Positions 51,761-61,352 are shown, counted from the first letter of the stretch. The stretch: DNA of 64,000 nucleotides from Bacteroidota bacterium (GCA_029557915.1 JAKQHS010000109.1:47524-111523), one strand, 5' to 3'. Program-made: numbers and translations. Notes: generated by a model not told the origin, from the letters alone.

Positions 51761-54514
51761 CTATCTCTTTGCCTCAAACGAATACCTTCCCGAACCCACT
51801 GTAAAAACGGCATGACCCCCATCCATCCTTTCAAAACGGAGTGTTTTGTTGTTTTTTATTTTTTTACCACCTTCCGTGACAGCTTCAGGTCCGGATGCGG
51901 GCACATATATCGTAGCTGTACTGCCTACCGGAACGTCAACATTCAGGAGGAATGAGCCTTCATGTTTTTTCCAGTTTACCCCAGCCAGGCCATAAGGAGT
52001 CTGGTTCGAATAGGAAACAAAACTGAGATCCCCTGCGGGCTGTGGTTTGAAAACAAGGTGGCGGTAACCAGGTTTTGAGGCATCCGCATTCATACCTGCC
52101 AGCACCCGGTAAAACCAGACCAACCCTCCGCCAAACATAGGATGATTACGCGAACCCCTTCCATTCCAATGTTCCCAGGAAGTGGTTGCGCCCTGGCTAA
52201 GCCACCAGCCATAACTGGGCTGGGTGGTCTTGTTCATAGCTTCATAAGCCAGGTCATGGAGGCCGTTTTCAGACAGGACTTCAAAAAAGAACTGGGTCCC
52301 GAAAATCCCGGTATCCAGGTGACCTCCCCTGGCCAGGATATCCGCCTTCAGGGCGGCCAGGACCCGGTGATATTGATCCGGGGGCAGACCCATTTTTAAG
52401 GCAAAAATATTCCCGCCATATGGGCCATAAGTCCCCTTTACCTTATCGTAATATTTATTCCGGAAGGCGGCCCGGGTTTTGTCTGCCAGGGACTGATAAT
52501 GCAGGAATTCGCTTTGATCACCCAATACTTTAGCGGTCCGGGCCGTAAAATCGGCACATCGCCAGAGATAGAAGGTGTGAACCAGGTCGCTGGGAGGCAG
52601 TTCGAACGGCTGGGCCCAGTCCCCCAGATTCAGCCATTGATTGGGTTTGGCCGGATCCGGAGCCTGGGAGTGCATGATGCCTTCCGGATTCGTCCAGGTG
52701 AGCATGTATTTGATGTATCCTTTCATGCCTTCGTAGTTGTTCTTCAGCATATCGAGGTCGCCATAATGCAAGTAAAATTCCCAGGGCATGATGTTGATGG
52801 CCGCGCCCCAGGCCACCCCGCCTCCGCATCCGGGTTGCCAGGGGCCGCAATTGGGGACGTAACCTGTCTGCCGGTTCTGGGCCCCCAGGATGTCCTGGAT
52901 CCATTTGGTATAAAAAGCGCCGGCGTCAAAATGATGCATGACCGTCACACAGGCCACCTGGCCATCGCCGGTATAGGGCGACCGTTCCCGGTGCGGGCAA
53001 TCGCTGGCAATGCCCCCGTGCATATTGTCGGTCTGGCTCCGCCACCAGATTTTATGGATGTCGTTGAACAAGTTACTGGAGGTCTCGAATTTCCCGGTGG
53101 TTTTTACATCGGAGTAAACGGCTTCGGCCACCAGGTTTTCGGGTCTTAAGAGTCCCGGCCAGTTGGAAATCACCACCTCCCTGAATACAAACCAGGTAAA
53201 CCGCGCCGCATAGGACTCCGGCCCTCCTCCTTTCAAGGTATAAGAATTGGTGCCCATATAGGATTCGGAGAGGTACTTGATATCGATTTTGCGTCCAGGC
53301 TCCCCCTCCACATCGATGAGGCGCAGCCAGCCGGAGATCTCCTGTCCAAAGTCAACCCGGTACTTGCCGGACTCGAGGGCTTCAATTTTTACCGGTTTGA
53401 GGCGTTCCATGACCCGGTCCGTGGGAGACATATGGGCTTTCATATAACCTTCGGGCTTTTTACGGAGGGCTGCCGGTTCCCAATGCCCATCCTCAAAACC
53501 CGGACTGCTCCAGCCTGCCTGATCCAGCCGGGCGTCGTAGTGCTCGCCGTCGTAAACAAGATCCATCACGATGGGGCTTTTGGAGGCCTTCCAGCTTTGA
53601 TCGCTTACGATCAACTCTTCGGTGCCGTCCTGATAGGTAATATGAACCTGGCCTAAAAAGCGAGGAGATCCGTAAGAGTGGGTCCAGTGCATGGGCGCGT
53701 CATAAAAACCATTGCCCAGGATGGCCCCCAGGACATTGTCTCCGGTCTGCAACAGGTCCTTAATATCGTAGGACAAATACATCACCCGGTAATCAAAAGT
53801 ATCCGGTATGGAAATATAGTTTTTTTCCAGGCCGGGGCGTTTGCCATAGGCGGTTACGTTGGGGACCAGGACGTCCTCGCTCACTTTTTTACCGTTGACA
53901 TAGAATTCGAAAAAACCCAGCCCGGTGACATAGGCGCGCGCGGAAACTACTTCCTTGCCGGAGAGTTTAAATGATTTGCGCAAATAAGGTGCAGGGGGCG
54001 GGGAATAGGGCAGCGCCGAGGTATCCCCGGCAGCCCGGAAGCGCGGTTTGGGCATGGCCTCCTCGCCCTGCCAGGGGGCTCCTATCCACAGGGCCTTCCA
54101 TTCATGGGGCTCGAGCAATCCCATGCTCCAGAATGCCGTTTCGCTCCAGGCGGAAACCTTTCCGTTTTTGTCCCAGGTCCTCACCTGCCACCAGCAATCC
54201 TGCCGGGAAGTCAGCGGCCTGCCCTGATAGGGAACGAGGGTGGATTGGCCTGATTTTCGCTTTCCACTGGACCACAGGTCGGCCTGGTTCACTAGCAATT
54301 TCTCTTTTGAACTGGCCACCCGGATCTCCCAGGCTGTTTGGAACTGTCCGCGTTCACCCGGTCCGGCGGTATTGATCCAGGAGAGGCGTGGCTTGGGGAC
54401 GTCGATCGTTTGGGGATTTTCCAGGTATTCGCACCGGAGATGAGTGGGTGTGATTTTAGCCTGGGTCAGGGAGGCGGTTAAGAGAAGGAGGTTTAGGACA
54501 AAGAATTTTTTCAT
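51761..54514 (-). CDS. Alpha-L-rhamnosidase, GH78 family, exported
   Basis: A 917-residue secreted enzyme with signal peptide (MKKFFVLNLLLLTASLTQA). Order: N-terminal fibronectin-like domain (THLRCEYLENPQTID, PRLSW), beta-sandwich domain (RKSFKLSGKEVVSARAYVTG, FYVNGKKV), then the (alpha/alpha)6 catalytic barrel with the acid Glu in DCPHRERSPYTGD and the base Glu in TTSWEHWNG. It ends with a beta-sandwich (FKPQPAGDLSFVSYS). It releases terminal L-rhamnose from plant or algal polysaccharide. The ATG at 54514 directly begins the signal peptide. Its stop adjoins the hexamer tract. Confidence 0.95.
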   Translation of the reverse strand: MKKFFVLNLLLLTASLTQAKITPTHLRCEYLENPQTIDVPKPRLSWINTAGPGERGQFQTAWEIRVASSKEKLLVNQADLWSSGKRKSGQSTLVPYQGRPLTSRQDCWWQVRTWDKNGKVSAWSETAFWSMGLLEPHEWKALWIGAPWQGEEAMPKPRFRAAGDTSALPYSPPPAPYLRKSFKLSGKEVVSARAYVTGLGFFEFYVNGKKVSEDVLVPNVTAYGKRPGLEKNYISIPDTFDYRVMYLSYDIKDLLQTGDNVLGAILGNGFYDAPMHWTHSYGSPRFLGQVHITYQDGTEELIVSDQSWKASKSPIVMDLVYDGEHYDARLDQAGWSSPGFEDGHWEPAALRKKPEGYMKAHMSPTDRVMERLKPVKIEALESGKYRVDFGQEISGWLRLIDVEGEPGRKIDIKYLSESYMGTNSYTLKGGGPESYAARFTWFVFREVVISNWPGLLRPENLVAEAVYSDVKTTGKFETSSNLFNDIHKIWWRSQTDNMHGGIASDCPHRERSPYTGDGQVACVTVMHHFDAGAFYTKWIQDILGAQNRQTGYVPNCGPWQPGCGGGVAWGAAINIMPWEFYLHYGDLDMLKNNYEGMKGYIKYMLTWTNPEGIMHSQAPDPAKPNQWLNLGDWAQPFELPPSDLVHTFYLWRCADFTARTAKVLGDQSEFLHYQSLADKTRAAFRNKYYDKVKGTYGPYGGNIFALKMGLPPDQYHRVLAALKADILARGGHLDTGIFGTQFFFEVLSENGLHDLAYEAMNKTTQPSYGWWLSQGATTSWEHWNGRGSRNHPMFGGGLVWFYRVLAGMNADASKPGYRHLVFKPQPAGDLSFVSYSNQTPYGLAGVNWKKHEGSFLLNVDVPVGSTATIYVPASGPEAVTEGGKKIKNNKTLRFERMDGGHAVFTVGSGRYSFEAKR

Positions 54515-54682
54515 GATTGGTTAATATGGAACGGCTTTGGAAAAAAGCAATTAAATGTACAAATGTTTCCAGGGTCGCCCCGATTCGACCGAATGCTTTG
54601 TCCTACCATTCAGAGGATATTTGCCGGGAGCCCTCCAAGAAACCCGACATTAATATCCTGACGCCGGTACGTTGTTATCCAC

Positions 54683-55522
54683 CTATTCAAACTTTATTGA
54701 AATCCAGTGCGGAGCTGAAAGCCTGAGCCTTCTTCTGTCGCCCCGCCTTAAGGCCAGCGCCTCCCCCGAATATTCCAAAAGGTCAAGATCATGGGCGGAG
54801 AAGCGGTGTTCGTCCTGTTTATTGTACATGACGATTTCATCCGCATCCAGTTCGTCAGATAAGGGTTTGAAATAAAGATTGTAAGCCTGGCCATTGGGTT
54901 CGTAAAAATACCCGGGGATGCCGACCACGCCGGGCACGATATCGCTGTGCAGGGCCTGAAGCGAAACCGGGTATTGCCCATGACTCTTGAAATAATCCTC
55001 AATTTTCTGGATGAGCCCGGCGCTGTTCCTGATGGCCAGATCACGGGAAAATTGTACGGCCCTTTCCATAAACAAGAATCTGGACGTAAAAACCAATAAA
55101 GGGATCAGGATCAAGTATATCAGTATCGCCCGATGGAAACTCCTGTCTAAAGGTGCCGAATTTTTGATTTTGCCATAGGCCATCCCCAGGACCAGGGAAA
55201 CGAAGGCCAGAAATAAGACTGCAAAGGAAGTATTGTTTTGAGAAAACGGGGCGACCGAAACCAGTAAGGCAAGGAGGCCTGAAAGGATCAAAGCGTAAAT
55301 CAAGAATCGGTTGCCCCATTTCCGGAAACCGGATTCGTCACGTACTGAAATCAACCAAAGGGCACCCAGGGGCACCCACGACAAGCCTGTTATGCTGAAA
55401 ATCTGGACCATAAAAGAAATGGGCACGGCCAATTGGTCATACCGGCCAGGCATAAACGGCCTAAACATGCAGAAAATGAGGAATGCGCTGATCAGAATGA
55501 TGAATGAAAACTGCTTCGACAT
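54683..55522 (-). CDS. Membrane protein of unknown function
   Basis: A 279-residue protein with about five transmembrane helices in the first 150 residues (FSFIILISAFLIFCMF; PISFMVQIFSITGLSW; FLIYALILSGLLALLVSV; SFAVLFLAFVSLVLG; AILIYLILIPLLVF). The extracytoplasmic C-terminal part includes LIQKIEDYFKSHGQYPVSLQAL, which recalls the post-helix segment of type II pseudopilins. I recognise no family. It is an isolated minus-strand gene between the rhamnosidase and the decayed beta-helix fragment. Confidence 0.65.
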   Translation of the reverse strand: MSKQFSFIILISAFLIFCMFRPFMPGRYDQLAVPISFMVQIFSITGLSWVPLGALWLISVRDESGFRKWGNRFLIYALILSGLLALLVSVAPFSQNNTSFAVLFLAFVSLVLGMAYGKIKNSAPLDRSFHRAILIYLILIPLLVFTSRFLFMERAVQFSRDLAIRNSAGLIQKIEDYFKSHGQYPVSLQALHSDIVPGVVGIPGYFYEPNGQAYNLYFKPLSDELDADEIVMYNKQDEHRFSAHDLDLLEYSGEALALRRGDRRRLRLSAPHWISIKFE

Positions 55523-55692
55523 GGCTTTAAGCTTGGTTTAGAAAATGGCTGCCAGGAAGACCGCTAACCAATACAAATATATCCATGGGATAAATACCTT
55601 ACAGTACGTGGAAGGGTTTCGCTTTCTTTCATGACGGATTACCGACCGGTATCTGTCTATTCTTTTACCTTTAAGATTAATACCTGATCGCC

Positions 55693-56045
55693 ATGCCTCT
55701 GTTCCATCTTTTCCCTTATAGGATTACCGATACCCCTCCAAACCGATTTTCCAAAGGAAGGCAGTCCTCCCCAAAACCGCTGCTGTTCCATTCAATTTTC
55801 AGGTGGAGCCCCCCCACCCTGGTTTGCGCCGGTTTTGAATGGTCCATCGCAGGGGATAAAAACCGGAATGCCTCCGTGGAACTCAGTTACTGGAAGAAGG
55901 GTGGCCGGTGACTGGAAAAAAGCAATTTCACTGCTCCGGATCGGGGGGATCTTTGGGCATGAACATCGCTGGGAATATCCCGTACCGGGTAACTTCGTAG
56001 GCAGCATTTTTAACTTGGAACCTGCCAGCTGCTTTAAGATTCCAG
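55693..56045 (+). pseudogene. Decayed partial duplicate of the beta-helix gene at 59020
   Basis: From about 55765 to 56040 the DNA is highly similar to 59095-59370, the N-terminal coding part of the intact beta-helix protein gene (shared peptide VCAGFEWSIAGDKNRNASVE). The copy has an extra C in the run at about 55806 (seven C against six), several indels, and stops soon after; no full protein can be made. The region before 55765 only weakly resembles the intact gene start. The fragment is on the same strand as its parent and lies just beyond the cupin gene stop. Confidence 0.85.
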
Positions 56046-56054
56046 GATCTTCCC

Positions 56055-56534
56055 TTATTGTTTAGGACTCGCAATTTTTTTCTCAATATGACTGATGAGT
56101 CCTTTCATCTCTTTTTCGGGACTGAAGTCTAATAATTTCAGATCCTCCACCACGGAACCGGTATGCCCGGGCGGCATATAAAATACATCCCCGGCTTTTA
56201 ATACCACTTCTTTGCCATCATCGTATTTAAGGCGCAAAGAACCTTTTATAATATATCCCCAATGCGGAACCTGGCAGCTGTTATTTTTCAGACCCTCAAG
56301 CAAAGGCGAAAGATCGGTGCCGGCAGGCATTTCATTGATGGCAACCGTCATACCCCCCCATCCGTTAAGATGGTTGATCGCCATATTTTTGGGAAAATCC
56401 TCGATAGCGATGTGTTGTTCGCGATGAGGTTCCGGCTTACCGGCTTTTTCCCTGGACGCAGCGCTTTGCGCCGGACTTTTTCCCGAAACAACTAGAAATA
56501 GGAAAACGACAAAAGCATTCATGATTTTTTTCAT
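56055..56534 (-). CDS. Exported cupin-domain protein
   Basis: A 159-residue protein with a signal peptide (AFVVFLFLVVSGKSPAQ) and one cupin barrel: VPHWGYIIKGSLRLKYDDGKE, GDVFYMPPGHTGSVVED. The metal or ligand site includes the His of VPHWGYIIKG and the PPGH motif. The ligand is unknown. It is 109 nt downstream of the AraC/TPR regulator on the same strand, and the decayed beta-helix fragment begins 10 nt beyond its stop. Confidence 0.8.
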   Translation of the reverse strand: MKKIMNAFVVFLFLVVSGKSPAQSAASREKAGKPEPHREQHIAIEDFPKNMAINHLNGWGGMTVAINEMPAGTDLSPLLEGLKNNSCQVPHWGYIIKGSLRLKYDDGKEVVLKAGDVFYMPPGHTGSVVEDLKLLDFSPEKEMKGLISHIEKKIASPKQ

Positions 56535-56642
56535 AACTAAATGGGTTTAGAGGATTAATAAACGCCATCAAGTTATAGGGCATTGAATGACAATGAGTTA
56601 CCTATTGTTGCCTTTCGTAGTACTCCTGTTGCATTTGTTGTC

Positions 56643-58841
56643 TTATTGTGGAATCGGCCCGTCAACAGGGCGGACCATTTCCCGGAATGGCGCATAATCC
56701 AACAAGGATTGTAAAAATACATCCCTGTCAAAATCCCAGTTATGGCAGAGTTGCCCCTGGTAAAGGGCATTCTGTAAAAGGGTAAACGCCTGCTCCCGGT
56801 ACCCAAGCAAAGCATAAATTCTTGCCTTGAGATAGTCCTTATGATACGGAAACTCATGCCTGCGCCAATACATCCGGGGCAGGGAATCGTATTTTGCAAA
56901 CAGGTTCAAAGCATCGCCTTCCTTTCCCATAGCGGCCTCCACCTGCGCCAGGTAAATAAGCAGTTCGTCATTGGCCGGATCTTTTTTTAATTCTTTTTCA
57001 AGACGTAATTTCGTTTTTTGATAATCGCCCGAGAGGTAGAGCGCGTCCAGCATATCATATTTATACGCTTTCTGTCCGGGTATGAGGGCGTAATGGGAAA
57101 CCGCTTTATCTGCAAAATACCGGGCTTCCGTACTGTGGTTGGCCAGCTGATATTCATAAGCCGCTGCGGTATAATACTCCGCTAAAACTTTTTGTTCGTC
57201 GACGTCAAATCTGCCCGCAAGGTATTTCATTTTCTCCCCGGCAATATCCTCAATCAAGGCTTCAAGTTCCCGGCTTGTTTTACCCAGCCTGACCTGTACC
57301 TGAATGAAGAGTTGAGGGATGGCCAGGCTGTAATTTTTCAAAGGAATGGATTGCAGGTAGTCCAGGGCTTCCTGGTACTGACCAAGCATAGCCAGGGATT
57401 CGGTGTAATTCCATACTTTATAATAGTGCCACATACCCCATTCATTATTGGGAAAGGGGTCCTTTATCTGGTCAAGCACTTTAAGGGTTAAACGCGGCAT
57501 AAATTGTGATTTGGCATTGTGGCCGGCAAACAAGTTGAAAAAGTAATCCCCGGGGTATTTATCCAGATTTTGAAGAGCTATTCGCAGCGATTCTTTGTAC
57601 TGATGATTCAGCAGATGGTACAACATTTCATACACATCCCGCTCATAGGTGGTAATGTTTGGTATCGAAGCAATTTCCTGCAGCAAGGTGTCCAATTTTT
57701 TTCCCTGGTAAAACCACACCAAAAAGATCCGCGGCATCACAAAATCCGGTTCCAGCGCGGCGGCTTTTTCCAGGTACAATCGCGATTCCGGGGTAGCCAG
57801 TCCAACGGTCATTTGATGCAAGCCGGTAAGAAAGGCATGGTACGCCTCATAGTTGGGCGGTTTGCGCTTGCCCAGTTTCACCTCGTCGAGGTTGGTGATG
57901 AGCCCTGCAAAGGTTAAGCGGAGGTCTTCAATCGTATTCATCACACTGTCCACTGCACCGTGCAGGGTAGGCAAATGATAAATGGTTTGAAGGGAGACGG
58001 CATCAACAAAACTGGCGTCAAAATAGACCCGGTCATCCTTTAAATAATAATTTCCATTCACAAAATAACGGGCGGCAACCAGATCGCGGAATGTAGGCCT
58101 TCCCAGTGGATCTCCCGGTAAAATCCCGATATAGGATTGGTATTGCTTTACCGTAAAGTACGGAACGGTTTGTATCATTTTTAATTCGGCGAGCTGTCCG
58201 GAAATCCAGCTGCTGGCCATATCGCCTACTCCTTCTAACGAGGAATCGCCGGTATGGTTAATAAATGGCAAAACCGCGATCCGATTGTTCTCTCCGGGGT
58301 CAATTTTAATTGTACTGCGCTTTTTTCCAAACATAAAAAAAAGTGCAAGCAGCAAAAAGATAGAAATCGGGACGACGGAAAGCCAAATTCCGGGCCGGCC
58401 GCGGTTTATACTTTCCTGTTGGGGAAATTCAAATACCATTCCATGGTTCCGTAACTGCTCTTTTATTTCAGGCACCTGGTAAAAAGAAAGCAGCGGTGTT
58501 TTAGCCAAAGGATTCAAATCGCCGCTCTTTTTTATTTCACCGGGGGATATGCCGGTCTCTTCCCTGAAACATTTATTAAAGTAGGAGGGGTCCCCGAAGC
58601 CGACCTTATAACCGATCTCCGAAACCGAAAGATTGCCTTCAAGGAGATAACAACAGGCTTTCAATATCCGGATAGATCGAATAAATTTGCCCGTAGAAAG
58701 ATCAGTAAACTGTTTAATCTTTCTATGTGTTTGTTCACGGCTCAGGTTGAGTTTTTCAGCCAGCTCGTTTCCGGAAAAAGATTCGTCTTCCAGATGACCT
58801 AGTACAATTCCTGTTGCCTTTCTAAGAAAAGCAGAATTCAT
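56643..58841 (-). CDS. Membrane-spanning AraC-type regulator with TolB-like and TPR sensor parts
   Basis: A 732-residue regulator. The N-terminal cytoplasmic AraC helix-turn-helix domain is at residues about 1-110 (ESFSGNELAEKLNLS; NLSVSEIGYKVGFGDPSYF). One transmembrane helix follows near 150-172 (WLSVVPISIFLLLALFFMF), then a TolB/FlgO-like domain (IAVLPFINHTGDSSLEGVGD) and about a dozen TPR-type hairpins to the C terminus. This places the sensor outside the cytoplasm and the DNA-binding part inside, as in other Bacteroidota proteins of this class. The start at 58841 matches the usual N terminus; ATGs at 58877 and 58904 are alternatives. It is divergent from the beta-helix gene, a likely target. 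Confidence 0.88.
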   Translation of the reverse strand: MNSAFLRKATGIVLGHLEDESFSGNELAEKLNLSREQTHRKIKQFTDLSTGKFIRSIRILKACCYLLEGNLSVSEIGYKVGFGDPSYFNKCFREETGISPGEIKKSGDLNPLAKTPLLSFYQVPEIKEQLRNHGMVFEFPQQESINRGRPGIWLSVVPISIFLLLALFFMFGKKRSTIKIDPGENNRIAVLPFINHTGDSSLEGVGDMASSWISGQLAELKMIQTVPYFTVKQYQSYIGILPGDPLGRPTFRDLVAARYFVNGNYYLKDDRVYFDASFVDAVSLQTIYHLPTLHGAVDSVMNTIEDLRLTFAGLITNLDEVKLGKRKPPNYEAYHAFLTGLHQMTVGLATPESRLYLEKAAALEPDFVMPRIFLVWFYQGKKLDTLLQEIASIPNITTYERDVYEMLYHLLNHQYKESLRIALQNLDKYPGDYFFNLFAGHNAKSQFMPRLTLKVLDQIKDPFPNNEWGMWHYYKVWNYTESLAMLGQYQEALDYLQSIPLKNYSLAIPQLFIQVQVRLGKTSRELEALIEDIAGEKMKYLAGRFDVDEQKVLAEYYTAAAYEYQLANHSTEARYFADKAVSHYALIPGQKAYKYDMLDALYLSGDYQKTKLRLEKELKKDPANDELLIYLAQVEAAMGKEGDALNLFAKYDSLPRMYWRRHEFPYHKDYLKARIYALLGYREQAFTLLQNALYQGQLCHNWDFDRDVFLQSLLDYAPFREMVRPVDGPIPQ

Positions 58842-58931
58842 GGAGAAATCTTTTTGAGGGGAAAAAGGACTGTTCATTCCATACCTGATTCGGGGGCTCA
58901 ACACAAGTTAATGAGAATAATTCTGCCGCTT

Positions 58932-58939
58932 TAATTTTG
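58932..58939 (+). promoter_or_regulatory. Predicted -7 box of the beta-helix gene
   Basis: TAATTTTG (TAnnTTTG), 80 nt before the ATG at 59020. Confidence 0.4.
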
Positions 58940-59019
58940 CCCAGGTTATTTAATTCCTTACGGCGGTCCGGTAAGATTTAATTGCTTTAACTTTAAATAC
59001 CATTCCATTCCATTTCACC

Positions 59020-60942
59020 ATGTACCTTTTCCTCCACCTCTTGATCTCGACCCTGTTCCGCCTACAGCCCAGTTATCTTTCCCCTCAAACCATCCCCTCC
59101 CAAAACCGCTGCCGTTCCATTCAATTTGAGGTGGAGCCCCCCACCCTGGTTTGCGCCGGTTTTGAATGGTCCATCGCAGGGGATAAAAACCGGAATGCCT
59201 CCGTGGAAGTCAGTTACCGGAAAAAAGGGGACCAGGACTGGAAGCCGGCCTTACCCTTGCTCCGGATAGGTGGGGAGAGGATCTATGGACATGAACAACG
59301 CTGGGAATATCTCGTACCGGATAAATTTGCAGGCAGCATTTTTAACCTTCAACCGGCCACCTGGTATGAATGCCGTTTCAGGCTTTCGGATCCGGACGGA
59401 ATCGAGGGTGAGACGGAGCACCTGGTCAATATACAGACCCGGGCTGAACCCCAGCCCTTTCCGCAGGGACAAGTCTACCATGTCTATCCCCCCGGACATA
59501 CCGGACCCAAAGAACAGCCCGCCTTCACCGGACTGAATGAGGCTTATTATGGCATAGGCAATACCGGCGACTGGTGGAACGTGCCCGAAGCCAGGGTTCG
59601 CCCGGGTGATATCATCCTGGTCCATGCGGGACTTTATAAGGGCAATCGGCTGCGTTATGCCGATGCCCTGGCCCTGGATTTCCACGGGGCATATGTTTTT
59701 ACCCAAAAAGGCACAGCGGATAGACCGATCACGATCAAAGCCGCAGGAGACGGGGAGGTCATTTTTGACGGGGACGGAGCATACCACCTGTTTGATGTGA
59801 TGGCTGCCGATTATCATTATTTTGAAGGCCTTACCATCCGGAACACAGACATTGCCTTTTACGCCGGGCTCAAAAAGGTGATGGGCTGCAGCGGCCTGAC
59901 GGTAAAAAACTGCAGGATCCATGACGTGGGCATCGGGGTGGTCACTTACAGCGCGGATTCCAGGGATTTTTACATTGCCGACAATATCCTGACCGGACGG
60001 CACGATCCGGATACCCTGGTGGGTTGGTACGGACTGGAAAACCCAGCCCCCCTCACCTCCTATTATGCCATCAAAGTCTATGGGCAGGGTCATGTGGTCT
60101 GTCACAATACGATCTCCTTCTTTCATGACGGGGTCTGCATCGATACCCATGGCCTGCCCGAGGACGGCAAAGCCTGCGTATCGATCGATATTTACCGCAA
60201 CGACATCTTCAACATGTCGGATGATTTTATAGAAGCCGACGGCGGGGTGCATAATATCCGGGTATTCGAGAACCGGGGCTTCAATTCCTATCACTCGGCC
60301 CTGAGCGCCCAGCCTGTATTCGGAGGGCCGGTATATTTTATACGGAACATCTGTTATCACATTCCCGGCACCGCCCTGAAATACACGGTCCGTCCATCCG
60401 GGATCTATACCCTGCACAATACCTTTATCGCGGAGGCGGCCATCACCAATTTTTCAAACGGCCATTTTAGGAACAATCTTTTTATCGGTCCCGACGACAC
60501 CAGGCCTTCCCTGCAGGCCACCAATTACACCACCTATTCCAGCCTGGACTATAATTTTTACCGCGAAAAACCTGCCGGGCCGGGTCGCTACCGCTGGCGC
60601 TCTCCCCTGCACGATTCCCTCAACCAGGCTGATGATAAGGAACTCGGCATGCGGGTTTTCAATACCCTGGAGGAATTCAGACAACATACCGGAATGGAAA
60701 AGCATGGTATGGAGACCAGCCCGGATATCTTCATGCAGGTCCCCTTGCCCGATCCAAAACAAAGGGGCAGGATCTATCCCAAGGACGGTTATGATTTCCA
60801 GCTCAAAGCCGAAGCGGAGGTGATCGACAAAGGGGTGGTCTTGCCTAATATCAATGATGGGTATTCCGGAAAGGGGCCGGATCCGGGGGCCCTAGAGTAC
60901 GGGCAAGCGGGACCTGGGTATGGACCGAGGAGCAGGGAGTAA
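59020..60942 (+). CDS. Exported right-handed beta-helix protein (polysaccharide lyase-like)
   Basis: A 640-residue secreted protein with a signal-like N terminus (FLHLLISTLFRLQPSYLS). A fibronectin-like N-terminal domain (about 35-145) contains VCAGFEWSIAGDKNRNASVE and WYECRFRLSDPDGIEGETE. It is followed by a parallel beta-helix with repeated IxN/IxxN coils (RNTDIAFYAGLKKV; NCRIHDVGIGVVTYSAD; YRNDIFNMSDDFIE). Such helices occur in pectate-lyase-like and GH28/GH110-type enzymes; no catalytic set could be assigned. It is under the probable control of the divergent AraC/TPR regulator. Its first 120 residues are duplicated as a pseudogene at 55.7-56.0 kb. A 45-nt tandem repeat begins 1 nt after its stop codon. 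Confidence 0.82.
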   Translation: MYLFLHLLISTLFRLQPSYLSPQTIPSQNRCRSIQFEVEPPTLVCAGFEWSIAGDKNRNASVEVSYRKKGDQDWKPALPLLRIGGERIYGHEQRWEYLVPDKFAGSIFNLQPATWYECRFRLSDPDGIEGETEHLVNIQTRAEPQPFPQGQVYHVYPPGHTGPKEQPAFTGLNEAYYGIGNTGDWWNVPEARVRPGDIILVHAGLYKGNRLRYADALALDFHGAYVFTQKGTADRPITIKAAGDGEVIFDGDGAYHLFDVMAADYHYFEGLTIRNTDIAFYAGLKKVMGCSGLTVKNCRIHDVGIGVVTYSADSRDFYIADNILTGRHDPDTLVGWYGLENPAPLTSYYAIKVYGQGHVVCHNTISFFHDGVCIDTHGLPEDGKACVSIDIYRNDIFNMSDDFIEADGGVHNIRVFENRGFNSYHSALSAQPVFGGPVYFIRNICYHIPGTALKYTVRPSGIYTLHNTFIAEAAITNFSNGHFRNNLFIGPDDTRPSLQATNYTTYSSLDYNFYREKPAGPGRYRWRSPLHDSLNQADDKELGMRVFNTLEEFRQHTGMEKHGMETSPDIFMQVPLPDPKQRGRIYPKDGYDFQLKAEAEVIDKGVVLPNINDGYSGKGPDPGALEYGQAGPGYGPRSRE

Positions 60943-60943
60943 A

Positions 60944-61052
60944 GGTGAAGGGTGAACGGCGAAGGGTGAAGGCAGCGAAAAAGAATAAGGTGAAGGGTGA
61001 ACGGCGAAGGGTGAAGGCAGCGAAAGAGAATAAGGTGAAGGGCGAAAGCAGC
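60944..61052. repeat. 45-nt tandem repeat, 2.4 copies
   Basis: Copy 1 at 60944-60988, copy 2 at 60989-61033 (one base different), copy 3 truncated and diverged at 61034-61052. It begins directly after the beta-helix gene stop codon. Purine-rich on the plus strand; 45 nt is 15 codons, so an open frame passes through it, but no coding signal is seen. Confidence 0.95.
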
Positions 61053-61083
61053 GTAAGGGAAAAGGCGACAGGGAATCCCCAAA

Positions 61084-61125
61084 GAATCAATGCTCATAAC
61101 CCGGAACGCAGCCCAGGGCCTGGGA
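61084..61125. repeat. Palindromic intergenic element, copy A
   Basis: The core CTCATAACCCGG (61093-61104) is shared exactly with copy B. It is followed by the 13-nt palindrome CCCAGGGCCTGGG (61112-61124), which differs in sequence from copy B's but keeps the pairing. Confidence 0.65.
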
Positions 61126-61210
61126 ACAAGTATTATATGAGATGGTCAGAATTTGATGAATCAGTCACTTTGGAAAATATTTAAAAAAATCTTACACTCT
61201 GCTTTGTGAA

Positions 61211-61265
61211 TATTCCATTCCCAATCCCCTCATACGCAACAAGTGGAGGGGTTGGGAATGGAATA
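61211..61265. repeat. Long near-perfect hairpin
   Basis: A 21-nt arm (61211-61231) pairs with a 20-nt arm (61246-61265) with one bulged base and a 14-nt loop. There is no T-tract, so it is unlikely to be a simple terminator. Confidence 0.85.
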
Positions 61266-61352
61266 TCCGACTGTATGGGTCAACTTAACTTAATCCAATC
61301 GGATTGAAAGATCAAATAGTGGCTATTCTATATTATGGAAACAATGATGAGG

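Noticed and set aside
59251..60417. 388-codon minus-strand frame opposite the beta-helix gene
   Set aside because: It is antisense to a protein with clear beta-helix repeats and a signal peptide; no promoter and no domain seen.
60945..61184. Lys/Arg-rich 79-codon frame through the 45-nt repeat
   Set aside because: It exists only because the repeat period is a multiple of three; there is no start signal or recognisable domain, and the frame on the opposite strand is equally open.
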